Shown: positions 1 through 6,039 of the stretch, one piece after another
How the letters are laid out: each line of letters starts with the position of its first letter
Numbering within the stretch: position 1 is the first letter of the stretch
Assembly: GCA_021829055.1 (NCBI GenBank)
Contig: JAJZCS010000125.1
Span: 1 to 6,282 of the forward strand
Length of the DNA stretch: 6,282 bases
Origin: Pseudomonadota bacterium
GTDB taxonomy: Bacteria; Pseudomonadota; Alphaproteobacteria; Acetobacterales; Acetobacteraceae
Direction: 5' to 3'
Position numbers and translations under genes: made by a program
Notes under the pieces: generated by a model
What the model saw: only the letters and a program-made list of their open reading frames with translations
The model's database searches: none
Told to the model about the DNA's origin: nothing

Positions 1-80
1 TTTAGCTGGCCCAAGGTGAAGGTGGCGGGTCCTATCTGAACGATTTCGGTCATCGCGCAAGTGGCATCGTTGTGTGCCAT
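1..80 (-). CDS. Possible 5' end of a leftward gene running off the window
   Basis: On the minus strand an ATG at 80-78 opens a frame without stops to the window edge, reading MAHNDATCAMTEIVQIGP and then ATFTLGQLK. A second in-frame ATG lies at 53-51. An in-frame TAA lies upstream, so the frame really begins near here. Neither ATG has a good Shine-Dalgarno sequence at the usual distance; a purine-rich GAGGACGAG lies about 25-30 bases upstream of the first. I do not recognise the product. If real, the gene is divergent from the transporter gene at 365. With only 26 codons visible this could be chance. Confidence 0.25.
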   Translation of the reverse strand, partial: MAHNDATCAMTEIVQIGPATFTLGQL

Positions 81-217
81 AGTGCTGCCGGTAGATGGGT
101 GGACTCGTCCTCTTTTTTGTTGGGGGCGTTATTAAAACGTGTTACGCACCGGTTTCGTCACAGATCGCGTTGCAGTGCTGTCGCGAGGTGCGTGCTGGCC
201 TCTGCCACGGCCCGACA

Positions 218-337
218 CCTCGTCTCTCGGGTGGCCTGAGCGGACAACAGATGGACGCCGCGCTGCTGCCAGAACTGCAATCTGTGCCCGATGCGTTGAT
301 CGCTAGTCATTGTGATAGCGCCCACCGCTATGTTTGA
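218..337 (+). pseudogene. Possible decayed IS5-type transposase scrap
   Basis: One forward frame here ends with residues resembling the stretch just before the second catalytic Asp of IS5-family transposases. The piece LSGGLSGQQMDAALLPEL is followed by PDALIASHCDSAHR, which recalls the family pattern of leucine-rich spacer, then ALIADKGYDSDAIR. The key Asp-Lys-Gly-Tyr is missing, and the frame stops at 335-337. No terminal repeats or target duplication could be placed. The match is from memory and short, so this is only a hint that the region upstream of the transporter holds transposon debris. Confidence 0.2.
315..331 (+). repeat. Short inverted repeat in the leader of the transporter gene
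   Basis: ATAGCG at 315-320 and CGCTAT at 326-331 form a perfect 6-bp stem with a 5-base loop. It ends 33 bases before the ATG at 365, so it would lie in the mRNA leader or near the promoter. It could be an operator or a leader hairpin; a stem this short could also be chance. Confidence 0.2.
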
Positions 338-364
338 TGAAACAGGGGGCAACGACCACGCGCG

Positions 365-2227
365 ATGAGTAGACCGAAACGATGGCTTGAGGACAGGGGC
401 CGATTTCCGCACGAAGCAGGAACTCTGGTCGGCGCGGATGGAATAATCAATTTTCTTCGGCGCTTCATGCGGTTGACTGGGGGGTATTGGAGCGGTGAAG
501 ATCGGTGGCGGTCTGCCCGGCTGACCGTTTCCCTCGGGTTCCTGACCATCGCCCAAGTGGTGATCCCAGTTCTTATCAACAAATGGACCGAGGCGTTGTT
601 CAACGCCTTGGGGGGGCGGGACATGGACCGCTTTCTCAAGCTTATCGGGGTGTTGGCGTTAATTATTCTTGGCAGTATGGCAGTCAACACTATCCACCTG
701 ATCGTCAAGAGGAAGCTTCAGCTGGACTGGCGACGGTGGCTGACCGATCGGCTTTTGCATGACTGGATGTCTGGTGGTCGCCAGTACCTGCTTGGATCCA
801 TGCCCGGCGAACACGACAATCCCGATGGGCGCATCGCGGAGGATTTGCGCAACGCTACGGAAACCGCAATCGAGCTGGCCCACTCTCTATTTTATTGCGT
901 GCTGCTGCTCCTTAGTTTCACCGGCATCCTGTGGTCGCTATCTGACTCGCCGGTATGGACGGTGGCAGGAATTCGCTTCAGCATTCCCGGCTATCTGGTG
1001 TGGATTGCCATCCTATACGCGGCAGCAGGAACACTGGTGGCGATGGCGCTTGGGCGGCCCTTGGTCCGCGCCGTCAACCAGCGCCAGAGAAGCGAGGCGG
1101 ACTTTCGTTTTGGCCTGGCCCGTGGACGGGAATACGGGGAAGCAATCGCTCTACACCATGGCGAGCCGGTAGAACGCAGCCACTTCAACCAGTTGTTTCA
1201 CGCTATCCGTGCAACATGGAACCAGCAGACATTAGCGTTGTCTGGCATTATGCTATTTACCAACGGCTATTCCGTCCTGTCACTCGGATTTCCAGTGATG
1301 GTGGTTGCCCCCCGCTACATTGCCGGGGCAATCACGCTTGGAGGGCTGATGCAGACTGCGCAAGGATTCGGACAGATGGCGGCGGCCCTTTCGTGGCCCA
1401 TTGACAATCTTTCCTACGCTGCGACGTGGCGGGCATCCGTGGAGCGGGTTATGGGTCTGCACGAGCAACTGGAACGTCTTAACGCTGAGTTGTCTGGGGA
1501 AGTGACGGCTGGAGGCATCGTTATCGAGATGGCGGTAGAGCGGGTATTGTCGTTCCATGATCTGCAAGTCGCCACGCCCACTGGAGATATTCTGATCGAC
1601 CGCTTTTCCGCTCGTATCGCCGCGGGCGAGCACGTCGTGATTGATGGTGACCAGACGGCAGCCAACCGCCTGTTCAAGGTGGTGGCTGGTCTCTGGCCAT
1701 GGGGGCAGGGGCGAGTGGAGTTGCCGGTCAGCGCAGCGATGTTCTTTTTGCCGGGGCGGCCTTATCTTCCGGTCGGCACCTTGAGAGCGGCGTTAGCCTA
1801 CCCCGCGGGAGTGGACGCCTTCGCCTCCAAGCTGTTGGACGAAGCACTCGAACGCGTGGGGCTCGCGCACCTTCTCGGACGGCTGGATCAGGTGGAAGCG
1901 TGGGAGCAGGAGCTGTCGGCGGCGGAATTACAGAAACTTGGGTTTGCGCGGGTCCTGCTCCATCGTCCGGACTGGATCTTCCTTCAAGAGGCCACTGACA
2001 CGATGAGCGCGGACGACGAGGCGGCGATGATGCGTATCCTATGTGAGGATTTTGCCGAGGCGACCATCATCGGTATCGGCTTTCGCCATGAACCGGACTG
2101 GCCGCATCCTCGCCGGCTAGTTTTAGAGCGCAAGGGCGGAGCAGCGGCGACTCTGACCGACTTTCGCGGGGTGGACGTACCCAGGGGCCGGAGAAAAGAA
2201 ATACCTCAGCGTCCCCGCTCGCGATGA
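365..2227 (+). CDS. SbmA/BacA-YddA-type transporter: fused permease and degenerate ABC ATPase
   Basis: A 620-residue inner-membrane protein of the family that includes SbmA/BacA (peptide uptake) and YddA. The first ~375 residues are the membrane domain, with hydrophobic segments near 52-71, 91-113, 172-192, 205-228 and 290-318. Family hallmarks are DNPDGRIAEDLR (151-162) and the Arg/Glu-rich loop around QRSEADFRFGLARGRE (241-256). Residues ~385-595 are an ABC ATPase domain, clear from AGLWPWGQGR (441-450), RPYLPVGTLR (465-474) and FARVLLHRPDW (527-537). Its catalytic motifs are gone. Walker A reads GDQTAANR (428-435) without Lys. The Q-loop Gln is Gly464. The signature is LSAAE (517-521). The Walker B Asp is Gln541, although Glu542 remains. 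The switch His position is Phe573. The ATPase is therefore probably inactive; substrate and energy source are unknown. The ATG at 365 has only a weak GGGGGC upstream; the in-frame ATG at 467 (Met35) is also plausible, since family similarity starts about there. The 3' end overlaps the convergent hydrolase gene. Confidence 0.88.
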   Translation: MSRPKRWLEDRGRFPHEAGTLVGADGIINFLRRFMRLTGGYWSGEDRWRSARLTVSLGFLTIAQVVIPVLINKWTEALFNALGGRDMDRFLKLIGVLALIILGSMAVNTIHLIVKRKLQLDWRRWLTDRLLHDWMSGGRQYLLGSMPGEHDNPDGRIAEDLRNATETAIELAHSLFYCVLLLLSFTGILWSLSDSPVWTVAGIRFSIPGYLVWIAILYAAAGTLVAMALGRPLVRAVNQRQRSEADFRFGLARGREYGEAIALHHGEPVERSHFNQLFHAIRATWNQQTLALSGIMLFTNGYSVLSLGFPVMVVAPRYIAGAITLGGLMQTAQGFGQMAAALSWPIDNLSYAATWRASVERVMGLHEQLERLNAELSGEVTAGGIVIEMAVERVLSFHDLQVATPTGDILIDRFSARIAAGEHVVIDGDQTAANRLFKVVAGLWPWGQGRVELPVSAAMFFLPGRPYLPVGTLRAALAYPAGVDAFASKLLDEALERVGLAHLLGRLDQVEAWEQELSAAELQKLGFARVLLHRPDWIFLQEATDTMSADDEAAMMRILCEDFAEATIIGIGFRHEPDWPHPRRLVLERKGGAAATLTDFRGVDVPRGRRKEIPQRPRSR

Positions 2228-3615
2228 ATGAGGCCAGCATACCACGCGGCGGAATCCTTGGGAATCCGCGTCTGGGTAGCGAAATCGACCCACACTAGTC
2301 CGAAACGGTTGCCATAGCCGGAGCCCCATTCGAAGTTGTCCAGAAGCGACCAGACAAAATAGCCGCGCACGTCCGTACCCTCATCCATCGCCTGCTTCAT
2401 TGCACTGGTGTAGGCCCGCAAATAATCGACACGCTCATGGTCATGCACCTTGCTGGCGGAATCGGGCATGTCGCTGCCCCCACAGCCGTTTTCGGTGACG
2501 TAGATCGGCATTTTATACGTTGAGGCTACGTTCATGAGCTCGTCGCGAAACGCTTCAGGGTAGATCGGCCAGCCAATACCCGAACGTGGCGCCTCGACTG
2601 GAGCGTCGCCCCAAGCATAGCCGATCGGGGCAGCGGCATCAGCACGAGCGTAGATTGGCGAATAGTGGTTTAGCCCGAACCAGTCGATGGGTCGGCAGAT
2701 GCGGGCCATATCCCCGGAACGGACGAACGGTTCGATCGCGACGGCGAGTCTTGGCGAATAATGGCCGAGCAACTGCGGATCGGGGAATGCCTTGTTCCAG
2801 TGCTCATCTAGGAGCAGAGCCGCTTCCTTGTTGGCCTCAAGGCCGTTCTCGGGGTGGCATGGTTGGCGATTGTGGATGATCCCGAGCTTCGCTCCAGGAA
2901 CCATCGTCCGTAATACGTCAATTGCCGTTCCATGTGCCAGATTGACATGGTGAATGGAAACGAGGTGCGCGGTACGATCGGCCACTGCGGGCGCATTCCA
3001 GCCGAAACCGTACCCGAACAGGGTGAACACCGATGGTTCGTTAAAGGTAGCAAGCCGCTTCACGCGGTCGCCGTAGCGGCGGGCAATCAGCGTGGCATAG
3101 TCGGCGAACCAGCCAGCGATGTCGCGGTTCAGCCAGCCGCCAAGTTCGTCTAGCCCCTTAGGCAGATCCCAGTGGTAGAGGCATAACCAGGGTTCGATGC
3201 CGGTAGCAAGCAGGCGGTCGATGAGCCGGTCGTAAAAGTCCAGTCCTTTCTCGTTGGTCTGGCCGCGTCCGCGCGGCAGCACCCTAGGCCACGACACCGA
3301 GAATCGATAGGCCGACACACCGATGTCTGTCATCAGGCGAACGTCGTCTGGCCAGCGGTGATAGTGGTCGCACGCAACGTCGCCGGTATCGCCATTGGCT
3401 ACGCGGCCCTTCTGCAGGCAATGAGTGTCCCAGATCGATGGTCCTTTACCATCGTCGCTGGCCGCGCCTTCGATCTGATAGGCGGAGGTGGATACCCCCC
3501 AGACAAAATCCTTTGGGAATCCTAGCCGCCTTTCTCCTGAGGCTTCCAGGTCATTGTTGCTGCGCGCTGGCTTGTTTCCGTCGGCCAGTTTTTTCTTTTT
3601 TTGTGTCGCCACCAT
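2206..3615 (-). CDS. Family 1 glycoside hydrolase, beta-glucosidase type
   Basis: A complete 469-residue GH1 enzyme that should hydrolyse beta-glucosides (or related beta-glycosides) by the retaining mechanism. The fold begins at about residue 31 with LGFPKDFVWGVSTSAYQIEG. The catalytic acid/base is Glu193 in TFNEP (190-194) and the nucleophile is Glu375 in YVTENG (372-377). Sugar-binding residues of the family are present: Gln47, His148-Trp149, Asn192, Trp422 and Glu429-Trp430. There is no signal peptide, so it should act in the cytoplasm on imported substrate; no sugar transporter is adjacent. The first 30 residues are an unusual Lys-rich hydrophilic extension with KKKK at 6-9. The start is well supported: AGGAG lies 5 bases before the ATG, and there is no other in-frame Met until residue 95. 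The 3' end overlaps the convergent transporter gene by 22 bp. Aglycone specificity (glucosidase, galactosidase or phospho-glycosidase) cannot be fixed from sequence alone. Confidence 0.95.
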   Translation of the reverse strand: MVATQKKKKLADGNKPARSNNDLEASGERRLGFPKDFVWGVSTSAYQIEGAASDDGKGPSIWDTHCLQKGRVANGDTGDVACDHYHRWPDDVRLMTDIGVSAYRFSVSWPRVLPRGRGQTNEKGLDFYDRLIDRLLATGIEPWLCLYHWDLPKGLDELGGWLNRDIAGWFADYATLIARRYGDRVKRLATFNEPSVFTLFGYGFGWNAPAVADRTAHLVSIHHVNLAHGTAIDVLRTMVPGAKLGIIHNRQPCHPENGLEANKEAALLLDEHWNKAFPDPQLLGHYSPRLAVAIEPFVRSGDMARICRPIDWFGLNHYSPIYARADAAAPIGYAWGDAPVEAPRSGIGWPIYPEAFRDELMNVASTYKMPIYVTENGCGGSDMPDSASKVHDHERVDYLRAYTSAMKQAMDEGTDVRGYFVWSLLDNFEWGSGYGNRFGLVWVDFATQTRIPKDSAAWYAGLIHRERGR

Positions 3616-4070
3616 TTCCTCTCCTGTTTGGGTTGTTATTGGTAGCCTGCCGCGAGGTCCTTGTGTTGGATCAAGGAAACGATGCCACGATCTGCCGCTT
3701 GTTGTCAGTCCTCATATTCTAAGACGCATCGAAGTCCTAGTACAGGGTCGCAGATAGGTAATGAGGGTGGGTGACTCAAAGCCAACCAGACAATTTTCTA
3801 GGCGCTTCACTGTTGTTGAAAACAAACGCCTTCGGGTCGTCAAGATCGGAGGGCGACTGCGCGGTTGCTCCGACACTCCATGAGTGACTATCACGCTGTT
3901 TCTGGTGTCCGAAGTGTGGCCTAGTTATATGCCTCGGCATCGGAATACTAAACAATATAAGAGGACTTTTTCGGCACGCCGCACGACAGGCGCTCGGTAC
4001 GGGAGCAGATGACACGCCGTACACAACAGATTCAAAAGACGCTTTGGTTCGGATAGCTTGGGCCTTGTCA

Positions 4071-4109
4071 GGTGCGGTCACGACGCCCGCCGGGGGCCAT
4101 GACCGCACC
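4071..4109. repeat. Strong inverted repeat with nested inner stem
   Basis: GGTGCGGTCA at 4071-4080 and TGACCGCACC at 4100-4109 are perfect 10-bp inverted arms. In the 19-base loop, GCCC (4085-4088) can pair with GGGC (4094-4097), giving a long two-part hairpin. On the + strand it is followed by GTTTCGCTT, a broken and weak T-tract; on the minus strand no T-tract follows. It is therefore a poor intrinsic terminator. It could be an operator, a structured RNA element or a mobile-element end. No gene next to it explains it. Confidence 0.6.
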
Positions 4110-4224
4110 GTTTCGCTTATTCCCACATTTGCCTAACCCATTAGCAGCGAGCAAATCGTTAGTAAAAGTGCATTTCTCGTAGTGTGCCATGTATCGTTGG
4201 CAGTTTGAAATCTGGCGCGATGCG

Positions 4225-4238
4225 GCTCTTCGAAGAGC
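4225..4238. repeat. Perfect 14-bp palindrome
   Basis: GCTCTTCGAAGAGC is self-complementary over all 14 bases. TGCGG at 4221-4225 and CCGCA at 4243-4247 form a second, outer pair, so an extended structure is possible. The motif CTTCGAAG followed by CAAATC and then GC recurs in the inverted repeat at 4460-4475, 235 bases downstream. Confidence 0.5.
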
Positions 4239-4459
4239 AAATCCGCAAACGTGTTCTTTTATGCTTATTATTCGATCTTGGCGACTCACCTAGGGCAAAA
4301 TAGTCGCCGCTACAGCAGAAGACTGCAGGTGGGGTTGCTAACGGCAGCGTGAGACCTTCCGGCCAGCCGGAAAAGCTACAATCTTCTGACGAGCGCAGGT
4401 ATTTAGTAGTGTCCTCCTCGTTGGGTGGTTTGCGCGGTCTCGGTGGCGGTCTTGAAGTG

Positions 4460-4475
4460 GGCTTCCTTCGAAGCC
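4460..4475. repeat. Inverted repeat GGCTTC-CTTC-GAAGCC
   Basis: Two 6-bp arms, GGCTTC and GAAGCC, enclose a CTTC loop. The core CTTCGAAG and the CAAATCGC that overlaps its right edge match the palindrome at 4225-4238 and its flank (CAAATCCGC). The pair could be two copies of one site, or coincidence. Confidence 0.4.
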
Positions 4476-4577
4476 AAATCGCGTACGCTGGCGACACTGA
4501 ACGGCGAACGACAGGCAGTGGCATGGCGAATCCGTAGCCAGACGAATGTGATAGAAAATGTGCTATGAATATTATAT

Positions 4578-4592
4578 GGCTTATCATAAGCC
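4578..4592 (+). promoter_or_regulatory. 15-bp palindrome in AT-rich patch upstream of the YgjV-type gene
   Basis: GGCTTATCATAAGCC is a perfect palindrome with 7-bp arms around a central C, ending 36 bases before the likely ATG. It follows an AT-rich patch (about 4551-4577) that contains TATTAT at 4570-4575, a possible -10 element without a good -35 at the right distance. Position and symmetry suit a repressor or activator site overlapping the start of transcription. The regulator is unknown. Confidence 0.35.
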
Positions 4593-4628
4593 CACCAGCC
4601 AGGATGCCGGCGGAATGGATACGTAGTG

Positions 4629-5219
4629 ATGGTCGATTTCACCATGATCGCCCAAGGTATTGGCTTCATCGGCGCGGCCATCATTATCCTGTCGTGGCAG
4701 GTCCAAGGGAACAAGCTGCGCCTGATCGCGGTCCAGTCCGCGGGCGCACTCTGTTTCAGCCTGTCTTATATCATGCTTGGTAATGTTGCCGCATCGCTCG
4801 GCAATTTTCTGGTTCCTGCAGTCCTGCTCTGGTGCCATCCCGATTATAAGCGGGATGACCACTTCGATCGGGTATCGTCAATTTCAGTCCGGCTTAGTGC
4901 TGTTCTATATGCCGCGCTCGGTGTCGGTATGGTTGCAACCAGACAGGAAGGGGTGCGAACCGTGATTGAGTTCGCCACATCGGGCGGCGCGCTGATCATC
5001 TACGCGATCCTGATGCGATACTCTGAGAGGGCGATACGCATCGGTACAATGGTCTGCATTGCCCTCTGGATTCTGAACAACTGGGTAACGCCGTCTTACA
5101 GCGGATTGTTGCTAAACGCGTTCGAGCTGATCAGCATGCTGATCGGCATTTATCGGGCCCGCACAGCCGTGGTCGTTGCGGGCGTCGATTCACTCGCTCG
5201 CGCCACGAGTCGCGTTTAG
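4629..5219 (+). CDS. ygjV: YgjV-family inner membrane protein
   Basis: A 196-residue, strongly hydrophobic protein of the YgjV family, whose function is not established. The N-terminal block IAQGIGFIGAAIIILSWQ followed by a charged turn (QGNKLR), then a segment ending in SYIMLGN, is the family pattern. Numbered from the ATG, hydrophobic segments lie near 5-24, 33-51, 56-69, 87-105, 112-131, 138-155 and 159-176, consistent with six or seven membrane passes. The charged stretch HPDYKRDDHFDR (70-81) is the main loop. Length is close to the E. coli protein (about 180). A GTG at 4626 directly precedes the ATG and is an alternative start; an in-frame ATG at 4644 is another. The only ribosome-site candidate, GGCGGA at 4609-4614, is rather distant. 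The gene stands alone: ~1 kb of non-coding DNA lies upstream, and the IS remnants begin about 180 bases downstream. Confidence 0.85.
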   Translation: MVDFTMIAQGIGFIGAAIIILSWQVQGNKLRLIAVQSAGALCFSLSYIMLGNVAASLGNFLVPAVLLWCHPDYKRDDHFDRVSSISVRLSAVLYAALGVGMVATRQEGVRTVIEFATSGGALIIYAILMRYSERAIRIGTMVCIALWILNNWVTPSYSGLLLNAFELISMLIGIYRARTAVVVAGVDSLARATSRV

Positions 5220-5372
5220 GATCTGACGCGCCTGCGGTCAGTGCTTGAGAAAGGTATTTGCGATCGATGAGGACCGTCGCCGATGGGGGCTTGGCAAATT
5301 AGATTAGGGGAATCTCGTTATCCAGAACCAGTGCTGTCCGTCATTGATTTTGCTATTAATCTCTGATTCGGC

Positions 5373-5393
5373 ATCTCCACAGTAATTGGAGAT
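5373..5393 (+). promoter_or_regulatory. Hairpin enclosing the ribosome site of the IS630-type transposase
   Basis: ATCTCC (5373-5378) and GGAGAT (5388-5393) are perfect inverted arms around a 9-base loop. The right arm contains GGAG, the evident Shine-Dalgarno sequence, 7 bases before the GTG at 5399. In the mRNA the stem would cover the ribosome site, a known way of keeping transposase translation low. The stem is only 6 bp, and the downstream gene is dead. Confidence 0.4.
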
Positions 5394-5398
5394 ACGTC

Positions 5399-6021
5399 GT
5401 GGCCGCGAGACAAACTTCCATAAAGAAATACGTTGTGAAGCTGAGCGATGAGGAGCGGGCTCAGCTTACCGCTTCGAGTCAAAAGGGTAGTCACCCGTCC
5501 AGACAGGTTTTAAAGGTGCGCATCCTATTGAAGGCGGATGCGTCGGACTCCGGTGATGGGTGGAGCGATGGCCGGATTGCCGCAGCGCTGGACACCAGCG
5601 TCGACACCGTGGCGCGGATCCGCCAACTCCTGGTGTACGAAGCGGCGCTGAAGCACAAGCATTCGCCGGCCTCGGCCAGGCTGATTGCGCTGGCCTGCCA
5701 AAGGGGCGGTCCCGATGGACGCTGGAATTGCTGGAAGAAGCCGTGGTGGAACTGAACATTGTCGAACGCGCCAGCGACAACACGATCGGCCGGACCCTAA
5801 AAAAATGCGCTCAAGCCTCACCTCAAAAAACAAGGGGCCATCACGCCGGAGGCCAACGCCAGCTTCGTCGCCAGCATGGAGGACGTGCTGGAAGTCTATC
5901 ACCGGCCACATGATCCAGACCGCCCGGTTGTCTGTCTGGGCGAGACCTCCAAGCAACCCATATTGGAAACGCGCACGCCCATCGCGGCCTCGCCAGGGCG
6001 CCCCGCCCGGTGGAGTATGAA
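5399..6021 (+). pseudogene. IS630-family transposase, frameshifted, catalytically dead and truncated
   Basis: The start is a GTG with GGAG 7 bases upstream. The first frame gives a helix-turn-helix region (SDGRIAAALDTSVDTVARIR) up to about SARLIALAC. Near 5700 the homologous reading moves to another frame, PKGRSRWTLELLEEAVVEL then NIVERASDNTIGRTLKK. At a run of seven A's near 5799-5805 it returns to the first frame, giving ANASFVASMEDVLEVYHRPH and then DRPVVCLGETSKQPI. It shifts again near 6010 at GRPAR/VEYE and then ends. The family has Asp in CLDETS as the first of its three catalytic acids; here the codon at 5939-5941 is GGC (Gly). The C-terminal part with the other two acids is missing, replaced by IS1380-type sequence in the opposite orientation. 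I could not place the left terminal repeat between 5220 and 5398. Confidence 0.85.
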
Positions 6022-6039
6022 GCGAAGAAGGCGGCCTAT

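Larger units (their letters stand above)
3616..4628. other. About 1 kb without a convincing gene; palindromes and possible gene decay
   Basis: This stretch separates the 5' ends of the hydrolase (-) and the YgjV-type gene (+), so it must hold the promoters of both, but I see no strong -35/-10 pair for either. Reading frames here overlap one another on both strands, lack ribosome sites and match nothing I know. Two weak traces of old coding sequence exist. One forward frame, 3771-4136, is interrupted by a single TGA at 3885-3887 and contains CFWCPKCG just after it. One minus frame ends at a TAA at 4405-4403 and has GC-rich third positions over its last ~35 codons. The clear structures are inverted repeats at 4071-4109, 4225-4238, 4460-4475 and 4578-4592, listed separately. 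Confidence 0.6.

Noticed and set aside
110..118. T-run as an intrinsic terminator
   Set aside because: No stable hairpin precedes the T-run on the + strand, and no gene ends just upstream.
3776..4126. Open minus-strand frame of 116 codons
   Set aside because: No ribosome site, GTG start, unrecognisable product, and it runs through the strong hairpin at 4071-4109; a chance frame is more likely.
4159..4587. Open minus-strand frame of 142 codons, rich in Pro and Arg
   Set aside because: No ribosome site, no recognisable domain, and a competing frame on the same strand has better codon use over 4403-4525.
5223..5241. Terminator after the YgjV-type gene (CTGAC ... GTCAG)
   Set aside because: The stem is short and bulged and has no T-tract after it.
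5796..5806. Programmed frameshifting at the seven-A run in the IS630 transposase
   Set aside because: A -1 slip would give neither the homologous upstream nor the homologous downstream frame; a +1 or -2 shift is needed, and other lesions already disable the gene, so mutation is the simpler explanation.
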